Shown: one piece after another, positions 12,752-19,095 of the stretch
Position numbering within the stretch: position 1 is the first letter of the stretch
Layout: every line of letters starts with the position of its first letter
From: Treponema sp. UBA4319
GTDB taxonomy: Bacteria; Spirochaetota; Spirochaetia; Treponematales; Treponemataceae
DNA length: 19,095 nucleotides
NCBI GenBank assembly: GCA_002393865.1
Contig: DGUD01000072.1
Span: 1 to 19,095, forward strand
Reading direction: 5' to 3'
Translations under genes and position numbers: made by a program
Notes under the pieces: generated by a model
Told to the model about the DNA's origin: nothing
The model's database searches: none
Seen by the model: the letters and a program-made list of their open reading frames with translations, nothing else

Positions 12752-13131
12752 TTTTTGGCATAGGCTGCGACATCGCGAAGATTTCCCGCTTTGCCCGGTG
12801 GCTTGAGTCCCCCGGCATGCTCAGGCGCTTCTTCAACGAGAAGGAGCTTTTCCCCGGCAATGGCGGGACGCCGGGGCGCCGCTGCGAGTATTATGCTGCC
12901 CGTTTTGCCGCAAAAGAGGCTTTCTCCAAGGCGCTGGGGACGGGGCTGCAGGGCTTTTCCCTCACCGACGTGTATGTGACGAAGGATGACGGGGGAAAGC
13001 CTTCTCTGTGCGTAACGGGGAAGGCTGCCGGGCTGCTTTCGCGCCTGTGCGGGGAGGGCAGCGCGGTGCACCTTTCCCTGAGCCATGAAAAAGAATATGC
13101 CGTTGCATTTGTCGTCATAGAATGCCGATAA
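12748..13131 (+). CDS. acpS: Holo-[acyl-carrier-protein] synthase
   Basis: This 127-residue enzyme transfers 4'-phosphopantetheine from CoA to the serine of acyl carrier protein, activating it for fatty-acid synthesis. Seen: N-terminal IFGIGCDIAKISRF with metal-binding D8, ARFAAKEAFSKALG with E57, and VHLSLSHEKEYAVAFVV near the end, all signatures of the trimeric AcpS family at normal length. Its ATG overlaps the cdaR stop in an ATGA arrangement, so it is the last gene of the dxs-folP-cdaA-cdaR-acpS run. Downstream are 146 non-coding bases. Confidence 0.95.
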   Translation: MIFGIGCDIAKISRFARWLESPGMLRRFFNEKELFPGNGGTPGRRCEYYAARFAAKEAFSKALGTGLQGFSLTDVYVTKDDGGKPSLCVTGKAAGLLSRLCGEGSAVHLSLSHEKEYAVAFVVIECR

Positions 13132-13177
13132 TAAGGGCGGGACTGTTTTTTGATGCGCCCCAGTCCGGCCGAAAGCG

Positions 13178-13216
13178 CACGCGGTTCGTTTCCAGCAGGC
13201 GGGCAGCCTGCGCGTG
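13178..13216. repeat. Nested hairpin after acpS
   Basis: GCAGGC (13195-13200) and GCCTGC (13206-13211) form a 6-bp stem with a 5-nt loop. It lies inside an outer CACGCG/CGCGTG pair (13178-13183, 13211-13216), and another pair GGACTG/CAGTCC lies at 13140-13145/13161-13166. No T-run follows directly, so it could be a weak terminator of the acpS operon or simply structured spacer. Confidence 0.35.
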
Positions 13217-13218
13217 GT

Positions 13219-13266
13219 GCATAAAACTAAAACTTTTCTGAAATTTTTTTTCAGGGAGCATAAAAC
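13219..13266 (+). promoter_or_regulatory. Putative promoter region of DUF2225-truA
   Basis: The AT-rich stretch contains GCATAAAAC twice (13219-13227, 13258-13266), each a possible -10 region, separated by T-tracts. No good TTGACA-like box is present at the right distance. A GAGGGG ribosome site and ATG 13278 follow. Confidence 0.3.
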
Positions 13267-13277
13267 GAGGGGTATGT

Positions 13278-14180
13278 ATGTTACGAGAGTCTAAGGTTCA
13301 GAAAAACGCGGACGACGGAAAGAAGCCTTCTATCACGTATTGGGCGAAAGACAAGATGTCCTGCCCGGTCTGTGGCAAGCAGTTCGCGCAGGAGATAATG
13401 CACAAAGGCGGCGGGCGCATGATTGCCGGCGAGCTCACCGACGAGCTGCACCGTATTTTTGAGCCGTCAAAGAAATTCGGCAGGGTCTACCCGCTTATCT
13501 ACGACATCGGATGCTGCCCCAAGTGCCACACCGCCTTGCTGTGGAAGGATTTCGCGGATATAAAGGATTCCGACACGCTGAACCGGCTCCTTGACGATTC
13601 TGAAAAACGGCAGGCCTGCGTCGAGACCATATTCCCGTACTATGACCTCATGCAGGAGCGCACGCTGTACGATGGCGCCGCCGCCTATTACCTTGCCTTG
13701 CTCTGCTACGAGAAAGTCGATATCGCCTATGCCCCCACATTCAAGCGCGCGATGATTTCTCTGCGCCTTGCATGGCTTTGCAACGACCTGAACCGCGTGT
13801 GCCCCGGTCGCAATTTTGACTACATTGCGCAGGTGTTCTACCGCAAGGCGCTGTTCTTCTACCAGCAGACGCTCATCAATGAGACTGGCCGCGTTGAGTC
13901 CATCGAGTCCGTATCGAACTTCGGGCCTGACATGGACAAAAACTACGGCTACGACGGCATCCTCTACCTGAGCGGCGTGCTTGAATTCAAGTACGGGCAG
14001 CGGGAGGACGAGAGCCTGCGCCTGAAAAAACTCAGCGAGTTCAAGAGCGCCATCGCGCGCCTCTTCGGGCTGGGAAAATCCAGCAAGGAGAAGCCGGGCC
14101 CGCTTCTGGAGCTTGCCAGGAACCTCTACGACTCCGTGGCAAAGGAGCTTTCCGCCAATAATATCCTTGGCGATGACTAA
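13278..14180 (+). CDS. DUF2225-family protein with zinc-ribbon cysteines
   Basis: This 300-residue protein matches the DUF2225 family, common in spirochaetes and Firmicutes and of unknown function. An N-terminal zinc-ribbon-like part has CPVC (29-32) and GCCPKC (78-83). The remainder is helical with repeat-like segments (AAYYLALLCYEKVDIAY, ISLRLAWLCNDLNR, FYRKALFFYQQTL) suggesting TPR-type helices, consistent with a scaffold or binding protein. There is no signal peptide or membrane segment. A GAGGGG site lies about 6 nt before ATG 13278. Its last codons overlap the start of truA by 8 bp, indicating one transcript. The association with a tRNA-modification gene does not by itself reveal its role. 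Confidence 0.8.
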   Translation: MLRESKVQKNADDGKKPSITYWAKDKMSCPVCGKQFAQEIMHKGGGRMIAGELTDELHRIFEPSKKFGRVYPLIYDIGCCPKCHTALLWKDFADIKDSDTLNRLLDDSEKRQACVETIFPYYDLMQERTLYDGAAAYYLALLCYEKVDIAYAPTFKRAMISLRLAWLCNDLNRVCPGRNFDYIAQVFYRKALFFYQQTLINETGRVESIESVSNFGPDMDKNYGYDGILYLSGVLEFKYGQREDESLRLKKLSEFKSAIARLFGLGKSSKEKPGPLLELARNLYDSVAKELSANNILGDD

Positions 14181-14958
14181 TATCCTGCTCACCATTTCCT
14201 ATGACGGCACCGACTTCTGCGGCTGGCAGCGGCAGGACAAGGCTGACCGTGGGAATGCGGTGCGCACCGTGCAGGGGGAAATCGAGGCGGCTCTGGAGAA
14301 GATGTTCCGCGCGCACATCCCCCTCTATGGCAGCGGGCGCACTGACAGCGGTGTCCATGCGGCTGCGCAGGCCGCAAATTTCTTTTCCCCGGTTGACGGC
14401 ATACCGGAACAGAACTATGTCCGTGCGCTGAACGGCATGCTTCCCGCGGACATCCGTATCATGCGGGCGGCTCCGGTGCCGGATTCGTTCAATGCCCGGT
14501 TCTGCGCCACATCCCGTACCTACCGCTATTTCATATACCCGGAAGGAATCCCCCTTGCCAGCCGGATGCGCTACGTGTGGTGCATCCCGAAGCGGCCGGA
14601 TATCGGTGTTCTCAATGCGATGTGCTCCTGCCTGCATGGAGAGACGGATTGCGCCACGTTTTCTGCGGCTGGGGACCAGAGCCTTTCTACGTGCCGCTAT
14701 ATCGATGCCGCCCGCTTCTTCTATGAAGATGGTGACGACGGATGCCTTGTCTTTGAGATTGCCGCAAACGCCTTCCTCTGGAAGATGGTTCGCTCTATCA
14801 CCGGCACGCTCATACAGTGCGAGCAGAAGGGGCTGGGCGCCGCTGATTTCCGCGGCATCCTGGAAAGCCGCGACCGCCACTGCGCCGGTATGACCGCCCC
14901 TCCGCAGGGATTGTTCCTGTGGGACGTGAGTTTTGCGGGCGTGCGGCGGCATGTATAG
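14173..14958 (+). CDS. truA: tRNA pseudouridine(38-40) synthase
   Basis: This 261-residue enzyme converts uridines 38-40 of the tRNA anticodon arm to pseudouridine. Seen: ILLTISYDGTDFCGWQRQ (4-21), the catalytic motif GSGRTDSGVHAAAQ (53-66) with nucleophile D58, LNGMLPADIRI, FNARFCATSRTYRYFIY and the C-terminal FEIAANAFLWKMVRSITGTL, covering the family. I chose ATG 14173 because similarity starts there; upstream in-frame codons to 14113 lie within DUF2225. It overlaps the DUF2225 stop and has no Shine-Dalgarno, so coupled translation is likely. Its stop faces the priA stop across 69 AT-rich bases with no clear hairpin terminator. Confidence 0.95.
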   Translation: MTNILLTISYDGTDFCGWQRQDKADRGNAVRTVQGEIEAALEKMFRAHIPLYGSGRTDSGVHAAAQAANFFSPVDGIPEQNYVRALNGMLPADIRIMRAAPVPDSFNARFCATSRTYRYFIYPEGIPLASRMRYVWCIPKRPDIGVLNAMCSCLHGETDCATFSAAGDQSLSTCRYIDAARFFYEDGDDGCLVFEIAANAFLWKMVRSITGTLIQCEQKGLGAADFRGILESRDRHCAGMTAPPQGLFLWDVSFAGVRRHV

Positions 14959-15027
14959 CCTCTTTGTTTTTCCCTTTTAAGCAGGTTTTGTGTTTTTGAA
15001 ATTATATTTTTGATATTATCACTTTGA

Positions 15028-17046
15028 TTATAACATATTTACCGGATCTACGTCGATTTCTATATGGACGTCATGGGGCGGGACATAGCCGTGTATAAAT
15101 CTTGCGGCCATGCGATGCAGCGGCTGCATGGTCTTGCCGCGGAGCAGAATCTGATGCCTGTGGTTTGCGGCTACCATTTCGAGCGGGCACTCGGCGGGAC
15201 CCAGCAGCTGTGTGGCAGGCTCCTGCAGGGAGCACAGAATCTTGTACGCGCCTTCTGCGGCTGCCTCTGCCGCGCCCGGCGCCGCGGAGCGGAACACAAG
15301 CCTGAGCAGCCGGGAGAACGGGGGGAATCCCAGCTGCTCGCGGTGCTGCAGCTCCGAGCGGTAAAAGCCTTCCGTGTCGCTGGCGACGGCAAATGCTATC
15401 GCCTCCCGGTCAGGCGAATAGCTCTGCACGATGACCTTGCCGTCAGGAAAGAATCGCCCCGCGCGCCCTGCTACCTGCGTGATAAGCGCGAACGTCCGCT
15501 CTGCGGCACGGAAATCCGGCAGGTGTAGCGCAGTGTCTGCCAGCACCACGCCCACAAGCCGCAAGCCAGGAAAGTTCAGGCCTTTTGCCACCATCTGTGT
15601 TCCCAGCAGTATGTCGTAGTCGCCGTTCCTGAACGCCGCGATTTTTTCCTGCAGCTCCCCTTTGTGATGCAGGCTGTCCGTGTCGATGCGCACGACACGC
15701 GCGTTGGGAAATTTTGCTTTTACCTCATTCTCGATGTACTCGGTTCCGAATCCGGAGTAGCCGATGTCCAGCGAGCCGCACTGTGGGCACAGCTGCGGCG
15801 GCTGTATGGAATAGCCGCAGTAGTGGCAGCGGAGGCGGTTCTCGTTCTTGTGGTAGGTGAGCGACACCGAGCAGTTCCTGCAGCTTAGCTCGTAGCCGCA
15901 GCTGTTGCAACGGAAAAAATGGGTGAATCCCCGTCTGTTCAAAAAGAGAATCGCCTGGCGCCCTGCGCTGAGCGTCTGCTGGATTTCCTTTGTGAGCGCG
16001 GCGGAAAGGCTTGAACCGTCGGATTTTTCCGTACTCAGGTTGACGCAGCGGATTTCCGGGAGGGAGCCGCCCGCGAGCCGCCGCGAGAGCGTGTGGCGTA
16101 CGATGCTGCCTGTCTGCATCAGGTGCCAGGCCTCCACTGACGGGGTTGCCGAGCCCATAACGAGAGGAATGCCGCTTGCCTTTGCCCGGTGCATGGCTAC
16201 CTGCCGCGCGTGGTAGCGGGGCGAAGAACCGGACTTGTACGAGCCGTCATGCTCCTCGTCCATGATGATGAGCCCCAGATCCGGTACCGGCGCGAACACC
16301 GCGCTTCTGGCTCCTATGACCACGCGGGCTTCCCGGTGCAGGATGCGCTTCCATTCCCCCAGGCGCTGGCTCGGCGTAAGCGCTGAGTGGAGGACGGCCG
16401 CCGTATTGCCGAATCGTTGTATGACGGCCTCTGTGACCTGCGGGGTCAGGGCGATTTCCGGCACCAGGTAGATGACTCCTTTGCCCTGCGCCATGCATTG
16501 CTCCGCTGCGCTCAGAAAGACTTCCGTCTTGCCGCTGCCGGTCATGCCGTAAAGGTAGTGGAAGAGTCGCTGTTCCGACGGGGCGAGTATTCCCTGCACC
16601 GCCTGACGCTGTTCCTCGCTGAGTTCCCGCCGCGCATAGCTTGCTGCATCGTCCGCAAAGGAGAAGCCTGCGGCATCGCTTTCCCTCCTGCCGGATGGTA
16701 CCATCGCGGAGACGGTCTCACCGATTGGCGACAGGTAGAAATCTGCCATCCAGCGGGCTGTGCGGTAGAGCTCCCCGGTAAGGACGGGCTCGTCGTCGAT
16801 GAAGCGTTGCGCCGGCCGGATTTTTTCGATGCCGACGGGACAGTCCTGTGCGAGCTCGCGTGAAGCCCCGACCACAAAGCCTGTCATCTTGCGGTTGCCG
16901 AAGCGTACTTCCACGCGCCTTCCGAAGAATGCTGCCGTGAGCGCCTTGTCGTCCGCGCCGCCGGATTCCTCCGTGCCTGCCGGTGCCGTATAGGTAAAGG
17001 TCTGGTCGAGCGGTACGTTGAGCGTTGTTTCCAGAAAAATAGGCAT
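15028..17046 (-). CDS. priA: Primosomal helicase PriA
   Basis: This 672-residue superfamily 2 helicase restarts collapsed replication forks by reloading the replisome. Seen: an N-terminal DNA-binding domain (LETTLNVPLDQTFTY), Walker A GMTGSGKTE (167-175), Walker B-type DEEH (263-266), GSATPS (298-303), a zinc domain with eight cysteines (C380, C383, C389, C392, C407, C410, C420, C423), motif GTQMVAKGLNFPGL (482-495) and QVAGRAGR (524-531). The length is slightly below the E. coli protein. ATG at 17046-17044 begins the conserved N-terminus; a longer in-frame start at 17142 lies inside the udg gene and is unlikely. Only 2 nt separate it from the udg stop, so the two form an operon. Confidence 0.96.
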   Translation of the reverse strand: MPIFLETTLNVPLDQTFTYTAPAGTEESGGADDKALTAAFFGRRVEVRFGNRKMTGFVVGASRELAQDCPVGIEKIRPAQRFIDDEPVLTGELYRTARWMADFYLSPIGETVSAMVPSGRRESDAAGFSFADDAASYARRELSEEQRQAVQGILAPSEQRLFHYLYGMTGSGKTEVFLSAAEQCMAQGKGVIYLVPEIALTPQVTEAVIQRFGNTAAVLHSALTPSQRLGEWKRILHREARVVIGARSAVFAPVPDLGLIIMDEEHDGSYKSGSSPRYHARQVAMHRAKASGIPLVMGSATPSVEAWHLMQTGSIVRHTLSRRLAGGSLPEIRCVNLSTEKSDGSSLSAALTKEIQQTLSAGRQAILFLNRRGFTHFFRCNSCGYELSCRNCSVSLTYHKNENRLRCHYCGYSIQPPQLCPQCGSLDIGYSGFGTEYIENEVKAKFPNARVVRIDTDSLHHKGELQEKIAAFRNGDYDILLGTQMVAKGLNFPGLRLVGVVLADTALHLPDFRAAERTFALITQVAGRAGRFFPDGKVIVQSYSPDREAIAFAVASDTEGFYRSELQHREQLGFPPFSRLLRLVFRSAAPGAAEAAAEGAYKILCSLQEPATQLLGPAECPLEMVAANHRHQILLRGKTMQPLHRMAARFIHGYVPPHDVHIEIDVDPVNML

Positions 17047-17048
17047 AA

Positions 17049-17876
17049 CTATTGTCCGCTCCGGCGCTGTGCCGCAAAGGATGCGTCGTAGCCGGGGCAG
17101 AGCTCCTCCAGCCTGGCGCGAAAAACCTTGAGGTCTTCCCATGCAGGGCGTTTGAGCTCGGCATTGCGGAGGAGCGCGCTGGGATGGTATGTCGCCAGCA
17201 GCGGAATGTTCTGGTAGGCAAAGAATTTACCCCGCAGCGCATTGATGCCTTGCGATGTATGCAGCAGGTTCTGTGCCGCCGTGCGCCCCATGGCAAGTAT
17301 CATCTTGGGGCGGAGCAGGTGAATCTGCGCCTCAAGGAATCCGGAGCAGGCCTCGGCCTCTTCGGGAAGCGGCGTCCGGTTCTGCGGCGGGCGGCATTTG
17401 ACGATGTTCGCGATGTAGCAGTTGCAGCCCCGGTCAAGCCCGATTGCGGCGAGCATTTTGTCCAGCAGCTGCCCCGCGCGCCCGACAAAGGGGCGCCCGG
17501 TTTTGTCCTCATCTTCGCCGGGGCCTTCCCCGATGACCATCACCGTAGGCTGCGGGACGCCTTCCCCCGGAACTGCGTGATTCCGCCCGCAGCAAAGCGG
17601 ACAGTTGCTGCAGCGCAGGATTTTTGCGGCGATGCTTTCCAGCGTGGCGGCGGGAACAGCTGCCACTTGTACCGCCTGCGTCTCTGTAAGAGCGAAAGAT
17701 TCTGAATTCTTACTTAAAAAAATATCGCTTCCGCTATCTGCCGCTGCTGCCGGAACAAAGGCCTCGTCGTCCGCAAAGGTTTTTCCGGCACAGAAATCCG
17801 GGGTTCCGTAGCCATGGAGCCAGTCATCCGTCTTTTTTAAGAATACATATAGCTGCTGCTTTTCTGCTGCCGTCAT
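17049..17876 (-). CDS. Family 4 (iron-sulfur) uracil-DNA glycosylase
   Basis: This 275-residue protein removes uracil from DNA as the first step of base-excision repair. Seen: cluster cysteines CSNC (89-92), KCRPP (C161) and EAC (C177); the active-site motif GEGPGEDEDKTGRPFVGRAGQLLDKML (116-142); IVKCRPPQNRTP; and the C-terminal ATYHPSALLRN (228-238). These define the UDG family 4 enzymes. About 80 N-terminal residues, low in conserved motifs, precede the catalytic domain; family members of about 200 residues lack them. The start ATG at 17876 has no Shine-Dalgarno but a perfect TATAAT ends 6 nt upstream, so the transcript is probably leaderless. priA follows at 2 nt, linking uracil repair with fork restart. 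Confidence 0.92.
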   Translation of the reverse strand: MTAAEKQQLYVFLKKTDDWLHGYGTPDFCAGKTFADDEAFVPAAAADSGSDIFLSKNSESFALTETQAVQVAAVPAATLESIAAKILRCSNCPLCCGRNHAVPGEGVPQPTVMVIGEGPGEDEDKTGRPFVGRAGQLLDKMLAAIGLDRGCNCYIANIVKCRPPQNRTPLPEEAEACSGFLEAQIHLLRPKMILAMGRTAAQNLLHTSQGINALRGKFFAYQNIPLLATYHPSALLRNAELKRPAWEDLKVFRARLEELCPGYDASFAAQRRSGQ

Positions 17877-17882
17877 ACACAG

Positions 17883-17911
17883 ATTATAGCGGGGCAGGGC
17901 GTAAAAGTCCA
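17883..17911 (-). promoter_or_regulatory. udg-priA promoter, predicted leaderless
   Basis: On the minus strand TGGACT (17911-17906), a 17-bp spacer and a perfect TATAAT (17888-17883). The -10 box ends 6 nt before the ATG at 17876. With a usual start distance of about 7 nt, transcription begins at the A of the ATG. Confidence 0.65.
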
Positions 17912-17939
17912 GCCGTAGCCCGCATAATCCGTGTTCCCC

Positions 17940-18305
17940 CTATACAATCTCGTAGCCAGCTGCTGCCAATGCGTCCAAGGCGCGCGCAAAGTTTTCTTGC
18001 TTGACCAGAATGTAGTCCGTGTTGAATGTGGATACGGCAAAGATACCGATATGATTATCTGCCAGAATACCCGAAATCTTTGAGAGGATGCCGATGAGCG
18101 AAAAATCGAGCGTCCCCTGCACGCGGAACGCTTTCCATCCGTCATTGCGCGCAGCGGTGTGCGGCGGCACATCCACGGTTCTGCATACCAGAGAGAGCTC
18201 CTCCTCGCTCCTGCCCACAAAATAAAACGGCTTGCGTATATCTATGTCTGTCTCTGACACCAGCTTGCAGACTGTCAGCTCGTAGTCCAGTTTTTTTAGC
18301 CTCAT
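17940..18305 (-). CDS. Small ACT-domain protein
   Basis: This 121-residue protein matches stand-alone ACT-domain proteins. The C-terminal part FSLIGILSKISGILADNHIGIFAVSTFNTDYILVKQENFARAL (about 68-110) carries the signature ligand-binding strand/helix pattern. The N-terminal part (LTVCKL, PFYFVGRSEEELSLVC) is the second, more divergent half. Such proteins bind amino acids or related small molecules; no ligand can be assigned and no enzymatic domain is attached. GGAGG lies about 6 nt before the ATG. The start overlaps the SMR exporter stop by 4 bp (ATGA), so the two are made from one mRNA and may act on related metabolites, which is inference. Confidence 0.8.
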   Translation of the reverse strand: MRLKKLDYELTVCKLVSETDIDIRKPFYFVGRSEEELSLVCRTVDVPPHTAARNDGWKAFRVQGTLDFSLIGILSKISGILADNHIGIFAVSTFNTDYILVKQENFARALDALAAAGYEIV

Positions 18306-18625
18306 TTGTTTCCTCCCAGCAGTCTAAGCCCCACAATTCCCGCGACAATCAGAAGAATGCAGATGCATTGCGGGAGCGAAAGCCTTTCATTGAAGAGGAA
18401 GACCCCAAGGACTGAAGTTCCTACGATGCCGAAGCCCGTCCACATCGCATACGCCGTTCCGAGCGGGAGCTTTTTGAGCGCAAAAGATAGGAATAGCGCG
18501 CTCGCTATGTAACCGGCAAAGGTGAGCAGGCTCGGAATAAGTTTCGTAAACCCAGCCGAAGCCTTCATGGCGCATGCCCATGCCACCTCAAGGATGCCTG
18601 CGGCACCCAGCAGAATCCACTGCAT
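18302..18625 (-). CDS. SMR-family exporter, Gdx/SugE type
   Basis: This 107-residue membrane protein has four predicted transmembrane helices and the small multidrug resistance layout. The essential glutamate is E13 in GILEVAWACAMK (10-21), followed by SAGFTKLIPS, a pattern nearer the Gdx (SugE) guanidinium/proton exporters than EmrE. GTAYAMWTGFG (56-66) is the conserved helix 3 motif. Gdx proteins work as antiparallel dimers in the inner membrane and export guanidinium. The subtype is inferred from these motifs. ATG 18625 has GGAGG 8 nt upstream; a second in-frame ATG at 18640, with its own AGGAG, would add five residues. A promoter at 18724-18752 gives a leader of about 80-90 nt. The ACT protein is co-transcribed downstream. 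Confidence 0.9.
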   Translation of the reverse strand: MQWILLGAAGILEVAWACAMKASAGFTKLIPSLLTFAGYIASALFLSFALKKLPLGTAYAMWTGFGIVGTSVLGVFLFNERLSLPQCICILLIVAGIVGLRLLGGNK

Positions 18626-18652
18626 TCTCTTTACCTCCATTCTCTTTATCTC
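18623..18652 (-). repeat. Tandem 15-nt duplication of ribosome site plus start codon
   Basis: On the minus strand GAGATAAAGAGAATG is followed at once by GAGGTAAAGAGAATG, differing at one base. Each unit contains a purine-rich ribosome site and an ATG, and the unit length is a multiple of three. The SMR gene thus has two in-frame starts, at 18640 and 18625. Confidence 0.85.
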
Positions 18653-18723
18653 CTGAGACCTACCGATAAAGAAACGCATTCTCCCTGCTCCCCGGTGGCA
18701 GCAAGGTGCTGATAGTGGATACC

Positions 18724-18752
18724 AGTATACCAGAATAAACAGAAAAAGTCAT
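18724..18752 (-). promoter_or_regulatory. Promoter of the SMR-ACT operon
   Basis: On the minus strand ATGACT (18752-18747), a 17-bp spacer and an extended -10 TG-G-TATACT (-10 at 18729-18724). The predicted start near 18717 precedes a leader with small hairpins such as CAGCA/TGCTG and CTGC/GCAG. No guanidine riboswitch consensus was recognised by eye. Confidence 0.55.
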
Positions 18753-18796
18753 CGGAATTCTTATCGTTTTACAAAGACCTTCAGATTCACTGTTTG

Positions 18797-18820
18797 TGCC
18801 TCCGCTTCCGCCTGGAGGCA
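18797..18820. terminator. Hairpin downstream of the hsdR end
   Basis: TGCCTCC (18797-18803) and GGAGGCA (18814-18820) form a perfect 7-bp stem with a 10-nt loop, 30 nt past the hsdR stop on the minus strand. There is no T-run, so termination is possible but not certain. Confidence 0.35.
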
Positions 18821-18849
18821 GCCCCGGTCTTGTTCGAGGTGCCTTTTGT

Positions 18850-19095
18850 CTAAAAAGAATCTTGTGCAACTTGCAAGAGCCCGGCATGCGCATCTATCGT
18901 ATATTGTACAGCTTTTGTACTTTGTGTTTTTTCAAATCCTGCCACCGCATCGGTCCAGTGCTCGCACTGGCTGATGACGGTTTTTAGAGCGTCTTCCTGA
19001 CCTTCCGGCGGATATTTGTATTTCTTCAAGAGCCGTTTTACAAGCATCCGCATCTTGGCACGGGCAGATTTTTTTTCTGCCAGTCGATTGTTTTG
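18850..19095 (-). CDS. hsdR: C-terminal end of type I restriction enzyme subunit R (partial)
   Basis: The reading frame enters from the right edge and stops at TAG 18852-18850, giving 81 residues. The segment ARAKMRMLVKRLLKKYKYPP followed by EGQEDALKTVISQCEHWTD is the characteristic end of HsdR, the ATP-dependent translocase and nuclease subunit of type I restriction-modification systems. The motor and nuclease domains would lie beyond the window. HsdR proteins usually end within a few residues of this W-x-(D/N) segment; here about 30 further residues follow (ending LLQVAQDSF), suggesting loss of the normal stop or a lineage-specific tail. Whether the gene is intact cannot be judged. The partner hsdM and hsdS genes are not in view. 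Confidence 0.75.
   Translation of the reverse strand, partial: QNNRLAEKKSARAKMRMLVKRLLKKYKYPPEGQEDALKTVISQCEHWTDAVAGFEKTQSTKAVQYTIDAHAGLLQVAQDSF

Noticed and set aside
14041..14952. Minus-strand open frame of 303 codons
   Set aside because: Antisense to truA and the DUF2225 gene; no recognisable domain.
17047..17142. Longer priA start at 17142
   Set aside because: The extra 32 residues lie wholly within the udg coding region and are not conserved; MPIFLETTL at 17046 fits the family.
18640..18723. Guanidine riboswitch before the Gdx-type gene
   Set aside because: No ykkC, mini-ykkC or type III consensus visible by eye; left as a hypothesis only.

Overview
The window looks like a chromosomal segment from a spirochaete, most likely a GC-rich Treponema. 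This rests on gene content and order: smpB divergent from a LepB-like protein followed by hemW, a 29-residue AURKAIP1/COX24-type gene, dxs, folP-cdaA-cdaR-acpS, DUF2225-truA, priA and a family-4 uracil-DNA glycosylase. It is inference, because no rRNA or species marker is present.

Layout. (1) 1-780: a possible tail of an upstream gene, then a divergent RdgB/HAM1-type nucleotide pyrophosphatase. (2) About 815-2905: an AT-rich segment, clearly different in base and codon use from its neighbours. It holds a methyltransferase-like 39-codon N-terminal scrap, an aminoglycoside-phosphotransferase-fold gene, and a class I SAM methyltransferase broken by one frameshift. A 20-nt direct repeat (19/20 identical) flanks it, and the right copy is the 3' end of a tetR-family gene. 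(3) 2914-4967: tetR and an SGNH hydrolase on the minus strand, separated by about 500 bp of non-coding DNA full of inverted repeats. (4) 5184-7702: smpB (minus) and lepB-like/hemW (plus) from divergent promoters. The LepB-like protein lacks the Ser/Lys catalytic dyad. (5) 7694-13131: the tiny ribosomal-type gene with its own promoter and two terminators, a structured leader, then a tight run dxs-folP-cdaA-cdaR-acpS joining isoprenoid, folate, cyclic-di-AMP and acyl-carrier-protein functions. (6) 13278-14958: DUF2225 and truA, overlapping. (7) 15028-17876: udg-priA on the minus strand. (8) 17940-18752: a Gdx/SugE-type SMR exporter and an ACT-domain protein, overlapping by 4 bp. (9) 18850-19095: the C-terminal end of a type I restriction HsdR subunit running off the window.

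Two regulatory patterns stand out. Three genes (rdgB-like, lepB-like, udg) have sigma70-like promoters whose -10 box ends only 6-8 nt before the ATG, which predicts leaderless mRNAs. In contrast, dxs and the SMR gene have long leaders; the dxs leader can form mutually exclusive hairpins. I see no CRISPR array, tRNA, rRNA or transposase. The most unusual points are the dyad-less LepB, the leaderless pattern, the dxs leader and the repeat-flanked AT-rich island.
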